This document shows, piece after piece, positions 43,309-51,825 of a stretch of DNA of 64,000 nt (positions within the stretch are counted from its first letter, which is position 1; the number at the start of each line of letters is the position of its first letter). Origin of the DNA: Desulfallas thermosapovorans DSM 6562 (GTDB lineage Bacteria > Bacillota > Desulfotomaculia > Desulfotomaculales > Desulfallaceae); the NCBI RefSeq assembly GCF_008124625.1, contig NZ_VNHM01000007.1, forward strand, positions 1-64,000, written 5' to 3'. The position numbers and the translations under genes were made by a program. The notes below the pieces were generated by a model that did no database searches, was not told where the DNA came from, and saw only the letters and a list, made by a program, of their open reading frames with translations.

Positions 43309-43839
43309 TCAGACTCCCCCTTTGCCGGACACCTTTTTAGCAGCGGGGGGTATGTTTTTTTCGGCTACCCCGGCTGTTTTACCGGAACTGCCTTTAGCCT
43401 CCGGGGTGGGCACTTCCCGGAAGAGCCGGTGTTTGGTGGTGTATGGAGAGCCGCTTAAAATAACCTGCCTGCCTTTATGCAGCCGGGTGTTGATGACAAT
43501 GGGGGCCAGCAGGTTGGCGGTGGTGGCGGCGGGGTTGCCGGGGGGCACGGTGACGGTGGCCAACACCAGTGCCTCGGCGGGTTCTTTGATGCCCAGCTCT
43601 TTGGCGATATGATCGGGCACGTCACAGGAATAGCCTTTAAAGTAAACAAAGGGGTCAATTACCAAAAGGGCCACGGCGGGCTCGTCCACGGCTTGCAGCC
43701 ACCGGATGTTTTCATTGCCTTCCACGGGAAGTATAAAAAAACGCCGCAGCTGTTCAAAGCCGGGAATACCTTTGGGGAAGGCAATAATTTTGCCCTCGTC
43801 TATTTCCACCGTACCGAAACGGGTGGTTTGCACTTTCAT
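43309..43839 (-). CDS. fliW: flagellar assembly factor FliW, with extra C-terminal tail
   Basis: FliW binds either flagellin or CsrA and so links flagellin level to its translation. The core (TRFGTVEIDEGKIIAFPKGIPGFEQLRRFFIL, DPFVYFKGYSCDVPD, TVTVPPGNPAATTANLLAPIVINTRLHKGRQVIL) is complete in the first 145 residues. The last 30 or so residues are Gly/Lys/Ala/Pro-rich and absent from many FliW proteins. Translationally coupled to csrA. Confidence 0.96.
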   Translation of the reverse strand: MKVQTTRFGTVEIDEGKIIAFPKGIPGFEQLRRFFILPVEGNENIRWLQAVDEPAVALLVIDPFVYFKGYSCDVPDHIAKELGIKEPAEALVLATVTVPPGNPAATTANLLAPIVINTRLHKGRQVILSGSPYTTKHRLFREVPTPEAKGSSGKTAGVAEKNIPPAAKKVSGKGGV

Positions 43840-43872
43840 AGCTGTATCTCCTCTGTAAAAGGTAAAATTTTA

Positions 43873-43891
43873 GGTGACCCTTTGGGTCACC
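43873..43891 (-). terminator. hairpin upstream of fliW, possible attenuator
   Basis: GGTGACCC and GGGTCACC form a perfect 8-bp stem with a 3-nt loop; on the minus strand a TAAAATTTTA stretch follows rather than a clean T-run. It could partly end the flgM-flgL transcript before fliW, or stabilise it. Confidence 0.4.
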
Positions 43892-43922
43892 CTGGTTGGT
43901 ATGTTTTATTTTGTTAGCATGT

Positions 43923-44222
43923 TCAGATATATACATCTACAAACATGCCAAGGGATTGATATGCAGGCGGCGCGCCGCCAGGCGTCGACGGTTCGGGTTC
44001 CACAGTTGGACGCATGTGTTCACTGAAATTATCCGCCGCCGCTCCTTTGGCGGGTTCGTTTAAAGGCGGGTGCAACTCTTGCCCCGCTTTTTTCCGGCCC
44101 TGCAGCGGGTCAAAGGGAATATGGTTATCCTGACCGGGTTTGTTCCGGGAAGGGTCCACCTGGCGTATTTTTATCGCGTCTTCCATCAGTTGGGATTGTA
44201 ACCCTCCGGCACCGATTTTCAT
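43923..44222 (-). CDS. small hypothetical protein between flgL and fliW
   Basis: A 99-aa, Pro/Gly-rich, basic protein starting MKIGAGGLQSQLMEDAIKIRQ and ending SLGMFVDVYI. Bacillus has a DUF6470 protein at this place; this one is shorter and I see no clear similarity, so it may be a different small flagellar-operon protein. Most of the chain looks disordered. No function assigned. Confidence 0.6.
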   Translation of the reverse strand: MKIGAGGLQSQLMEDAIKIRQVDPSRNKPGQDNHIPFDPLQGRKKAGQELHPPLNEPAKGAAADNFSEHMRPTVEPEPSTPGGAPPAYQSLGMFVDVYI

Positions 44223-44268
44223 CGATTACACCTCCCCGCAGGAAAATTGTTCTTGTACTTATAATAAT

Positions 44269-45228
44269 TTATCTTAAAAAATGAAGCAAGGATATTTGCA
44301 AAATCTGGGACGCCGACGCCAGGGAAGACTGGTAAACCAGTCTTTGCTGGGCCAAATCCACGGATACCCTGGCCATATCGGCATCCTCCAGGTTACTGAT
44401 CACCTGGGTAAGCCTGAGCTCCTGGTCCTGCAATTGATCCCGCACAGACTCAAAGTGGTTGGTACGGGCACCCACCTGCACCCGGTAGCGCAGAATGTGG
44501 TCGTGCTGGGCTTCCAGCTCGCCTATGGATTGTTGGAGGCCTTCTTCATCGTCGTCCATTAACCGGTCCCTTAAATCAATTAGTGTTTTAAACACACCAC
44601 CGGTTACTGTTCCTTTAGGTGGGTCTGAATCGTCATACTCCACTTGGCCAAATAACCCCGAAGCGGAATCAGTTACTGAAACTGAAGGAATGTTGATGGG
44701 GTAATCAGTCTGATCCAATATTTCCCTGGAAACATTTTCAAGATTGCCATGGTAAGTGATGGTTATTTTGTTGTCAGCATTTCTCTCAAACTTAAAGGGC
44801 GGGTCACTGTTCCTTGTACCCGCAAATATATACACCCCGCCCACAACGGTGTTGGCGATGTCTTTCATTTCATCTATTAATTTATCAATTTGCTCAGCTA
44901 CGGCCTTCCTGTCGTCATCGTCTAATGTATCGTTGGCGGCCTGGAGGGCATAATCCTTGGCTTTTTTAATAATGTTGCCCGCCGTGTCCAGGGCGGTGTC
45001 AGCACCGTACAGGTAACTGAGGCCGTCCTGGATATTGCGCATATATTGCTTGTTCATTTCCACGTTGGACCGTACATTAAGCAACTGGCTGGTGGCGGTG
45101 GGGTCATCGCTGAGCCGGATTATTTTTTTGGTGGTGGATATCATTTCCTGGTACCGGGCCATCCTCTGCATGCCGTCCTGGATATAGTTCTGGGTATGCC
45201 GGGTGATCATCCCGCTGGTTATGCGCAT
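44269..45228 (-). CDS. flgL: flagellar hook-associated protein FlgL
   Basis: FlgL (HAP3) joins the hook to the filament. The 319-aa protein is flagellin-like at both ends: MRITSGMITRHTQNYIQDGMQRMARYQEMISTTKKI and the C-terminal EDADMARVSVDLAQQRLVYQSSLASASQILQISLLHFL. A central GVYIFAGT motif is also typical. It lies directly downstream of flgK. Confidence 0.95.
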   Translation of the reverse strand: MRITSGMITRHTQNYIQDGMQRMARYQEMISTTKKIIRLSDDPTATSQLLNVRSNVEMNKQYMRNIQDGLSYLYGADTALDTAGNIIKKAKDYALQAANDTLDDDDRKAVAEQIDKLIDEMKDIANTVVGGVYIFAGTRNSDPPFKFERNADNKITITYHGNLENVSREILDQTDYPINIPSVSVTDSASGLFGQVEYDDSDPPKGTVTGGVFKTLIDLRDRLMDDDEEGLQQSIGELEAQHDHILRYRVQVGARTNHFESVRDQLQDQELRLTQVISNLEDADMARVSVDLAQQRLVYQSSLASASQILQISLLHFLR

Positions 45229-45249
45229 TTTATCATCCCCCCTGCCGTA

Positions 45250-46728
45250 TTATGCCGTCCGGTTGATCAGGTGATCCAGCAGCTCATCCAGTGTGGTGAG
45301 CACCCGGGCTGAAGCCTGGTAGCCGTACTGGTATTGAATCATCATGGTCAGTTCTTCGTCCAGATTGACCCCCTGGGCGGAATCCCGCACCGACTGGATT
45401 TGCTGGTTGACGGCGTACTGGTTTTCCGTCATGTCGGTGGCCGTACTGGAATTGGTGCCTATGTCCGAAAGTATAGCATTAAAATACTCGGACAGGGTGG
45501 CACCGCGCAGGTCGACACCGGCAATGCTTCCATCCATACCTATGTTGTAAAGCCGGGCTACATCCAGGGCTTTTTCACCGTCAATAAGGGTGGGATCGGC
45601 CATGATTTTTGGGTTGACTCTGAATTCATTTGCCCCTCCCAGACTACCCGCAAAAAAATTATTAACAGCCGAGCCCTCTATAAACGGTTCCTGCTCTTTA
45701 ATAATTAGCTTCAGGGCTTTTGATAATACTTCCAAATTTTCCTGGTACTCCTGCACTTTGCCCCTGGCCATTTCCAAAGCTAAAATACTGCTTCTGGGCG
45801 GCGCATTATCCGCGTAATCCTCCAGGGCAAATGTGGCAGAGCCTGTAATGGATTTCACCGTTAGCTCAATAACATCATTTTCAGCTTTAGTATCGCCTTT
45901 ATCATTGTACTGCAACGTTACCACAGGATAATCAGCATCTTTTTTCCGGAAGTCAACCTCGTGACCAAAAATCTTTAATTCTATATCCCCGGTATCGTTT
46001 TTATTAATCACTTCCAGGGGCACGTATTCCGCCAGCTTGTCCAGCAGCAAGTCCCGCTTGTCCAGCAAATCGTTGGGCTGGTTACCGTAGGCGTAAACTC
46101 TCTTAATACCTTCGGTCAGGTCGCGCACCTGTTTCAACATGTAATTTACCGTATCCACCTGATCCTGAAGCTGGCCACCGTCGATTATCTTGTTGCCGCT
46201 GCCGTCGTCTTTTAGCCTGACGATGTTTTGGTTGAGATTTTCCAGTTGCGCGTATGATTCCCGCATCAAGTTGGCCAGTTCATCCCCCAGCTCGGCAACG
46301 GCAGCTTTGCACCCCGGATCCTCGGGGGTGTTGTTCAAATCGTGCCAGGCCCGGAAGAACTTTGTTATGGCGTCCCCGATACCCTGGGTAAGGGGTTCGG
46401 GAAAAACTGATTCAATACGGGCAAACACCTGCTCCTGGGTGGCCCAGTAACTATGGGCGGAGGTGCTGGTACGTACCTGGGCGTCCAGGTAATCATTTCG
46501 AATCCGCCTGATTAAGCTAATTTCCACTCCGGTGCCCAGCTGGCCCACGGTCAATTCATTTAAGGGCACGGGCATTGTGTAGGGGTCGGAAGCCGTGTGC
46601 ACGGCCTGCTGGCGGGAGTAACCGGGCGTGTTGGCGTTAGCTATGTTGTGCCCGGTGGTTTCCAGGGAAATCTGGTGGGCCTGGAGCGCCCGCCGGGTAA
46701 TTTCGATGCCGGAAAATGTTCCGGGCAT
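45250..46728 (-). CDS. flgK: flagellar hook-associated protein FlgK
   Basis: FlgK (HAP1) is the first hook-filament junction protein. The N-terminal GIEITRRALQAHQISLETTGHNIANANTPGYSRQQA (core GHNIANANTPGYSRQ) and the C-terminal DEELTMMIQYQYGYQASARVLTTLDELLDHLINR are clear. ATG 46728 (492 aa) has GAGG 9 nt upstream; a start at 46743 would add five residues. It lies between flgN and flgL. Confidence 0.95.
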   Translation of the reverse strand: MPGTFSGIEITRRALQAHQISLETTGHNIANANTPGYSRQQAVHTASDPYTMPVPLNELTVGQLGTGVEISLIRRIRNDYLDAQVRTSTSAHSYWATQEQVFARIESVFPEPLTQGIGDAITKFFRAWHDLNNTPEDPGCKAAVAELGDELANLMRESYAQLENLNQNIVRLKDDGSGNKIIDGGQLQDQVDTVNYMLKQVRDLTEGIKRVYAYGNQPNDLLDKRDLLLDKLAEYVPLEVINKNDTGDIELKIFGHEVDFRKKDADYPVVTLQYNDKGDTKAENDVIELTVKSITGSATFALEDYADNAPPRSSILALEMARGKVQEYQENLEVLSKALKLIIKEQEPFIEGSAVNNFFAGSLGGANEFRVNPKIMADPTLIDGEKALDVARLYNIGMDGSIAGVDLRGATLSEYFNAILSDIGTNSSTATDMTENQYAVNQQIQSVRDSAQGVNLDEELTMMIQYQYGYQASARVLTTLDELLDHLINRTA

Positions 46729-46768
46729 AGGGCAAAACCTCACTTTATCGTTTATGTAGGGTATTTTA

Positions 46769-47266
46769 CTACACAGATTTATTTAATGTGTTAAGCGACC
46801 GGCCGGAATCCTGCACCTGGCCGCTGTTGCTATAGGTGGCTCCGCCGGTACGCCGGAATATGTTCAAAATGGTGGCGTTCACCCGCAGGGCATTGTGGGT
46901 GAGCAGTTTATTGGTACCGGCAAGCTGCCGCAATTCTTCCAGGCGCAGACGCATATCCCGGCGCAAGGCGGAAAGCCGGGCCGGCAATTCCCCCGGCGCG
47001 CTGGGGGCCATATCCTTCAGCGGCGCGCCGGGGGGAAGGGCCAGGGCGCCGGCCAGCCGGGCCTGCAGTGCCTCCCGTTCTTCTTCCAATTGCCGCATGG
47101 GGCCGTTTAACTGTTCCAGTTCGTCAACAGCCCGGGTCAATATTGTTATGTCATTGCGGCGCAGCGCGTCATTCTGCCGGCGGGCAGCCGCCAGCATTTG
47201 CCCGGCCAGCTCGTGCTGGCGACTCAGCACTTTTTCCAATTGTGAAAAAAGGTTCTCCCTTGCCAT
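46769..47266 (-). CDS. flgN: flagellar chaperone FlgN
   Basis: FlgN is the export chaperone for FlgK and FlgL, which follow it. The 165-aa, all-helical protein has SQLEKVLSRQHELAGQMLAAARRQNDALRRND and a C-terminal HNALRVNATILNIFRRTGG, matching FlgN. ATG 47266 follows GGAGAAAA; the longer frame to 47482 overlaps flgM in another frame and is not used. Confidence 0.85.
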   Translation of the reverse strand: MARENLFSQLEKVLSRQHELAGQMLAAARRQNDALRRNDITILTRAVDELEQLNGPMRQLEEEREALQARLAGALALPPGAPLKDMAPSAPGELPARLSALRRDMRLRLEELRQLAGTNKLLTHNALRVNATILNIFRRTGGATYSNSGQVQDSGRSLNTLNKSV

Positions 47267-47277
47267 GGGTTTTCTCC

Positions 47278-47577
47278 TTATACTTTGGTATCCAGGCGAG
47301 CTTCCCGCAGGATACCTTCGGCTATTTTTTCCGCTGAAGGCGCATAGGTGCCGTTTTGGATGCGTTCCTTGATTTCCTTCACCCGGTGGTGGCGCACGTC
47401 GGGCAGTTGTTTTAAAGCGGCCCGGTAAGTTTGCAGCTCCCGGCCCGCCGGGGAAATCTCGGCCCGGTCCTGTTTGGCACATGTTTTACCGGCGCGGGTG
47501 TTTTTATTATTTTCGCTTTGCGATTTGTAGAGGTTTATTACACCGGGATTACCGGGGGTTACGCGCATTGCTTTCAC
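47278..47577 (-). CDS. flgM: anti-sigma-28 factor FlgM
   Basis: FlgM binds sigma-28 until the hook-basal body is complete and it is exported. The 99-aa protein has DRAEISPAGRELQTYRAALKQLPDVRHHRVKEIKERIQNGTY and PSAEKIAEGIL, the typical C-terminal sigma-binding helices. The start is GTG 47577 or ATG 47568. The sigma-28-type promoter just upstream makes an autoregulatory loop. Confidence 0.93.
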   Translation of the reverse strand: MKAMRVTPGNPGVINLYKSQSENNKNTRAGKTCAKQDRAEISPAGRELQTYRAALKQLPDVRHHRVKEIKERIQNGTYAPSAEKIAEGILREARLDTKV

Positions 47578-47613
47578 CCGCCTTCTGGGGTAGTTAATGA
47601 TTCTTATTTATAT

Positions 47614-47640
47614 TATTCGGCATTAGAAAAATAAACTTTA
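47614..47640 (-). promoter_or_regulatory. sigma-28-type promoter of the flgM operon
   Basis: On the minus strand TAAA, exactly 15 nt, then GCCGAATA; six of eight positions match the -10 consensus GCCGATAA. It lies 37 bp upstream of the first possible flgM start and should drive flgM-flgN-flgK-flgL-fliW-csrA. Confidence 0.85.
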
Positions 47641-47685
47641 GAGGACGCCATGGGTTTTTGCCAAGGTTTGAAACCGGGCTTCGGT

Positions 47686-47724
47686 GCCGGGTGTTGAAAA
47701 ATGGTACATCTTTCAATACCCGGC
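47686..47724. repeat. intergenic palindrome, family with GGTGTTGAAAG motif
   Basis: Arms GCCGGGTGTTGAAA and TTTCAATACCCGGC pair with one G-T mismatch around an 11-nt loop. Related palindromes with the same GGGTGTT / AACACCC core occur at 61794-61833, and single motifs at about 60731 and 63377. It lies beyond the cheB stop but has no T-run on the minus strand. Confidence 0.75.
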
Positions 47725-47739
47725 AACGGTGATAGCTGG

Positions 47740-49056
47740 TTAGACCAAACGGGTTATTTCCGCGGCAATGTTTTGCAGGGGCAGTATTTTTTCGGCGGCG
47801 CCCAGGTCGGCGGCGGCTTTGGGCATGCCGTAGACCACGCTGGTGCTTTCGTCCTGGGCGATGGTATACCCGCCCTGTTGTTTAATGGCCAGCATGCCCC
47901 GGGCACCGTCCCGGCCCATGCCGGTGAGCAGCACGCCCAGGGTGCGCCCGCCCGCCACCTGGGCCGCCGAGCTCATCACCCCGTCCACCGAGGGGCGGAA
48001 CCCGCCGGGGGGCACGGGTTTGTCCCCCTTGTCCAGGTGCACCGTGAGCCGGCCCGCAATTTTGCGGAAAGTAAGGTCGTATCCCGCCGGGGCCACCAGC
48101 ACCAGGCCGGGGGCCACCCGGTCGCCCTGCTGGGCATGTTTTACCGCCAGCTTGCACTTGCGGTCCAGGTGTTCGGCCATGGGGCCGCTAAAGCCCTTTG
48201 GTATGTGCTGGACAACCACAATACCGCAGGGCAGATCACCGGGCAGGGCGGGCAAAAGGGTCTGCAGTGCCGCCGGGCCGCCGGTGGATGAGCCGATGAC
48301 CACCAGTTCGGTTTGACCCGGCAATTTCGCTTTGGATAAGGGCGTAACGGGAGCGGCGGGCACCCGTGCTGGAACCGGTAGGGGTGATTTAACCGGAAGG
48401 GTGCTGGCAGCTGCTCCGGCACGCCCGGGGGCACCCTGCGAACGGGTGGCAACGGGTTTGCCGGCCGGAGACACAGCCACTGTCCCGGCGGCAGGCCCGG
48501 CAGTACCGGTGGACGGGGCAGCCCCGGGTTTGACCGCCGGTTCCGCGGCGCCGGCAGCAGGGGTAGCGGCTGGTTTGCCGGGCGCCCCCGGGGTTATGGG
48601 TAAAGGAGCGGGTGCGGCGGGCCGCGGCCCGGCGGGCACCGCCGGGCATTTTTTCGGGGATACCCGGCTGGCCACCCTGATTTTGCGGGCCAGTTCCGCC
48701 ACCATCTGTTCCGTACCGCCGGCTTTTTGCGGTTTGGGTACAAAGTCCACCGCCCCTGCAGCCAGCGCCTCCATGGTCACCCGGGCACCTTTGGTGGTGA
48801 GACCGCTGAGCATAACCACCGGCACGGGACATTCCTTCATCAACCGGGATACCGTTTGCACCCCGTTTAAACCGGGCATTTCCACGTCCATGGTCACCAC
48901 ATCGGGACGCAACGCCCGGACCTTTTTAATGGCCTCCTCACCGCCGGCAGCCGTGTCAATGACCTTGATGCCGGCCCGGGTCTCCAATAAACGGCTGATG
49001 ATCCGGCGCATCAGCGCCGAATCATCCACCACCAGTACATTAATTGATCGCGGCAT
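47740..49056 (-). CDS. cheB: chemotaxis protein-glutamate methylesterase CheB
   Basis: CheB demethylates and deamidates receptors when phosphorylated by CheA. The N-terminal receiver domain has VVDDSALMRR (acidic DD), phospho-Asp in DVVTMDVEMPGLNG and Lys in FVPKP. The C-terminal CheB domain has Ser in GSSTGGP, His in VVQHIPKGF and Asp in GMGRDGARG. The linker of about 140 residues is unusually long and rich in Ala, Pro and Gly. ATG 49056 with GGAGG upstream overlaps the cheA 3' end by 17 bp. 438 aa. Confidence 0.96.
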   Translation of the reverse strand: MPRSINVLVVDDSALMRRIISRLLETRAGIKVIDTAAGGEEAIKKVRALRPDVVTMDVEMPGLNGVQTVSRLMKECPVPVVMLSGLTTKGARVTMEALAAGAVDFVPKPQKAGGTEQMVAELARKIRVASRVSPKKCPAVPAGPRPAAPAPLPITPGAPGKPAATPAAGAAEPAVKPGAAPSTGTAGPAAGTVAVSPAGKPVATRSQGAPGRAGAAASTLPVKSPLPVPARVPAAPVTPLSKAKLPGQTELVVIGSSTGGPAALQTLLPALPGDLPCGIVVVQHIPKGFSGPMAEHLDRKCKLAVKHAQQGDRVAPGLVLVAPAGYDLTFRKIAGRLTVHLDKGDKPVPPGGFRPSVDGVMSSAAQVAGGRTLGVLLTGMGRDGARGMLAIKQQGGYTIAQDESTSVVYGMPKAAADLGAAEKILPLQNIAAEITRLV

Positions 49057-51265
49057 AGGCAAAGGCCTCCTCGGAGCTTGCGCTGCGCACCAGACTCCGC
49101 ACGTCAACAATCAGGGAAACCTTTCCGTCGCCCAAAATAGCTGCACCGGAAAGTCCCTCCACCTGGCCCAGGTAGGAGCCCAGGGATTTGATGACTATTT
49201 CCTGCTCGCCGATTAACCTGTCCACCACAACGCCCAGCTTGCGGTCGCCGGAACCCACAATCACCACATAGATCTTTTCGCCGTCCTCATGCCCGGCACC
49301 GTTCCAGAGAATATCTTCCAGGCGTTTCAGCGGGTAAACCTGCCCGCGCACCACGATTACCTCGGCATTGCGAATGTTTTTTATGTCCGTCCGTTTCATT
49401 TTAAGTGTTTCCACCACGTAGGTCAGCGGGAAGGCGTAAGTCATATCTCCGTGTTCCACCATAAGCGCCCTGATAATGGCCAGGGTAAGGGGCAGTTTGA
49501 TGGTAAAAACAGTACCCTGGCCTGGAGCTGTCTTATATTCCACGGTGCCGTTGATGTTTTCTATTTGGGTGCGCACAATATCCATGCCTACGCCCCGGCC
49601 CGAAATATCACTGATTTTTTCATCCTCCACGGTGGAAAAGCCGGGCAGGAAGATCAGGTCCAGGGCTTCCCGCTCGCTCATGCGCGCGGCCTGTTCCTTA
49701 CTGACCAGCCCTTTGCGCAGCGCTTTGTCCTTTAATTTTTGGGCATCGATACCCCGGCCGTCGTCCTCAACAGTGATCACGATATGTCCTTCCGAGTAGG
49801 ATGCCTTGAGCAGCAATTTGCCCCGAGACGGTTTGCCCACTCGCTGCCGTTCCTCCGGGGGTTCGATGCCGTGGTCGATGGAATTCCTGAGCAGGTGTAT
49901 CAGCGGGTCGCCGATCACCTCGATGACATTGCGGTCCAGCTCTGTTTCCTTGCCTTCAATAATAAACTCTATATCCCGGCCCAATTTGTGAGCGATATCC
50001 CGCACCATGCGGGGAAAGCGGTTGAATACCTGGGCTACGGGAAGCATCCGGGCCTTCATAATTTCGTCCTGCAAATCCGTGGTCACCTGGCCCAGGTGAT
50101 TGGAAATTTCCAGTATATCGTCCACCATTTCGTCCGAGCCATGATTGTTTTCAAATATTTCCACAAACCGTTCCAGGCGAGTGCGATCAATAACCAGCTC
50201 ACCCACCAGGTTCATCAAAGTATCCAGTTTTTCCACGTCCACTCGCACGGTTTTTATGGTTTTCTTCTCGAGCTTGCCGGTTTGGGAGTTTTTCTCGTTA
50301 TGATCAGCCTTAAGGGGAGCGTTTCCCGCGACGGTTTCAGCGGCGGTGACCGGCGTTTGTTTTTGCATTGCCGGTTGCCCCGGTTCCGGCGCGCCGCCGG
50401 GGTAACCCTCCTGGTCAGGTTTGTCATCCAACTCAATCATTTTAATATCAACGTCCCTGATTTCCGCCACCGAAAGGGCCAGGTTTTTCACCTGGTCCAT
50501 ATCGGACTGGGTGACGATAATCAGGTCGATATTGTCCTCAAAATGCCCGGTTTGCAGTTCCTCGGCGGGCGGGTTGGTTTTAATTATTTCGCCCGCCTGC
50601 TCCAGGGTTTCAAACAGCAAAAAAGCACGCACTTCCTTCATCTGGCAGTCGGGTTCAATGCTGATATGCAGGCCATAGGCACGATACCCGCGCATATCGG
50701 CTTCCCGGATAACATCTCCCGTAGCATCATCTATTTCCATATCAAACTGCGTTGCCGGGGGCCTACCCGCCGGCGCAGGCGCTGCATTGGCCCCATTACC
50801 GCCGGAACTATCGTTATCCAAATTGTCCTGCGATGTTGTATCAAAAACTGCACTGGCGTCGCCCCTGGCGGAAACTCCGTTACTGTTACCACCGCTGATT
50901 TGTTTGATTTTGTTTAATACCGCGTCGATATCGGTATTTTTTACACCGTCCCCCACGATTTCTTCTTTTAACGCCGTCAGCGTGTCCATGGCCTCAAAGA
51001 GCACATCCACCAGTTCCTCGTTGACAGACAACCGGTTACTGCGGATTTTATCAAACAAACTTTCTATCTCGTGGGTTAAATTAGTCATTTTATCGTAACC
51101 CATAATGGCCGATGAACCTTTAATGGTGTGGGCGGCCCGGAAAATCTCCTGGATTACTTCGGGTGTGACCTGTTGCTGTTCCAGTAGAAGAATGTTATCA
51201 TTGATAATTTGTAATTTTTCTTCTAATTCCTCCTGGAAAATAGCAATTTCTGCATCGCTGAACAA
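49040..51265 (-). CDS. cheA: chemotaxis histidine kinase CheA
   Basis: CheA phosphorylates CheB and CheY in response to receptors. The 741-aa protein has the P1 Hpt domain with His in FRAAHTIKGSSAIMGY, the P2 region at about 195-275, and P3 dimerisation with LMNLVGELVIDRTRLE. The P4 ATPase has LLRNSIDHGIEPPEER, DDGRGID and ISGRGVGMDIV boxes. The P5 CheW-like regulatory domain runs to the end. It is complete and follows cheW. Confidence 0.97.
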   Translation of the reverse strand: MFSDAEIAIFQEELEEKLQIINDNILLLEQQQVTPEVIQEIFRAAHTIKGSSAIMGYDKMTNLTHEIESLFDKIRSNRLSVNEELVDVLFEAMDTLTALKEEIVGDGVKNTDIDAVLNKIKQISGGNSNGVSARGDASAVFDTTSQDNLDNDSSGGNGANAAPAPAGRPPATQFDMEIDDATGDVIREADMRGYRAYGLHISIEPDCQMKEVRAFLLFETLEQAGEIIKTNPPAEELQTGHFEDNIDLIIVTQSDMDQVKNLALSVAEIRDVDIKMIELDDKPDQEGYPGGAPEPGQPAMQKQTPVTAAETVAGNAPLKADHNEKNSQTGKLEKKTIKTVRVDVEKLDTLMNLVGELVIDRTRLERFVEIFENNHGSDEMVDDILEISNHLGQVTTDLQDEIMKARMLPVAQVFNRFPRMVRDIAHKLGRDIEFIIEGKETELDRNVIEVIGDPLIHLLRNSIDHGIEPPEERQRVGKPSRGKLLLKASYSEGHIVITVEDDGRGIDAQKLKDKALRKGLVSKEQAARMSEREALDLIFLPGFSTVEDEKISDISGRGVGMDIVRTQIENINGTVEYKTAPGQGTVFTIKLPLTLAIIRALMVEHGDMTYAFPLTYVVETLKMKRTDIKNIRNAEVIVVRGQVYPLKRLEDILWNGAGHEDGEKIYVVIVGSGDRKLGVVVDRLIGEQEIVIKSLGSYLGQVEGLSGAAILGDGKVSLIVDVRSLVRSASSEEAFAYAAIN

Positions 51266-51292
51266 AATATCACCTCCCGTAACGTAAAGTGT

Positions 51293-51778
51293 CTAAGCCA
51301 ATTTTTCCATTTCCTTAAGTTCCAACAGATCCCTTTCCGGTAACAATTTATTCAAGTCCACCAGTATAACCAGGTTGTCACCCTCTAAAATAATGCCCTG
51401 AATGTATTGCTGGCTGTATGCAATGGCAGCCGGGGCCGGCTTGATCATATCGGGGCTGACCTTTTGCACTTCATATACAGCGTCTACAATCAAACCAAAT
51501 TTATTGTGGGCGGTCTCCACCACTATCATCCTGCTATTGCCGGTTTTTTCTCCAATCCCGGTACCGAATAGCACATGCAGGTTAAGGGCGGGTACCACCT
51601 GCCCCCGGATGTTGATTACACCCTCAACATATTCCGGCGCCTGGGGGATGGGGGTGATTTTTTCCAGCCGTATAATTTCAAAAACAGAAGCTATATCAAT
51701 GCCGAAGGATTGGCCGGCTATGGAAAACACCACTATTTGCAAATCAGTTGCAAAACTGGTTTCAGCGTTCATTTTCAC
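51293..51778 (-). CDS. cheW: chemotaxis coupling protein CheW
   Basis: CheW links receptors to CheA. The 161-aa protein has a single CheW domain with FSIAGQSFGIDIASVFEIIRLEKITPIPQAPEYVEGVINIRGQVVPALNL (core GVINLRGxVVPVxDL) and KFGLIVDAVYEVQ. It is located between motA and cheA. Confidence 0.95.
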   Translation of the reverse strand: MKMNAETSFATDLQIVVFSIAGQSFGIDIASVFEIIRLEKITPIPQAPEYVEGVINIRGQVVPALNLHVLFGTGIGEKTGNSRMIVVETAHNKFGLIVDAVYEVQKVSPDMIKPAPAAIAYSQQYIQGIILEGDNLVILVDLNKLLPERDLLELKEMEKLA

Positions 51779-51825
51779 GCCTCCCTATGTTTTAACAGTT
51801 GTTTTACCATGCTTATATATGTGTT

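Noticed and set aside
46769-47482. Longer start for flgN (237 aa)
   Set aside because: The extension overlaps flgM on the same strand in another frame, and ATG 47266 has the ribosome site.
47701-48291. 196-codon plus-strand frame over the cheB 3' end
   Set aside because: GC-driven shadow ORF of His/Gly/Ala composition; the CheB methylesterase domain on the minus strand explains the sequence.
48332-49216. 294-codon plus-strand frame over cheB
   Set aside because: Antisense shadow of the high-GC Ala/Pro linker of CheB; no ribosome site and no recognisable domain.
49739-50917. 392-codon plus-strand frame over cheA
   Set aside because: Opposite strand of conserved CheA domains; composition and lack of domains mark it as a shadow.
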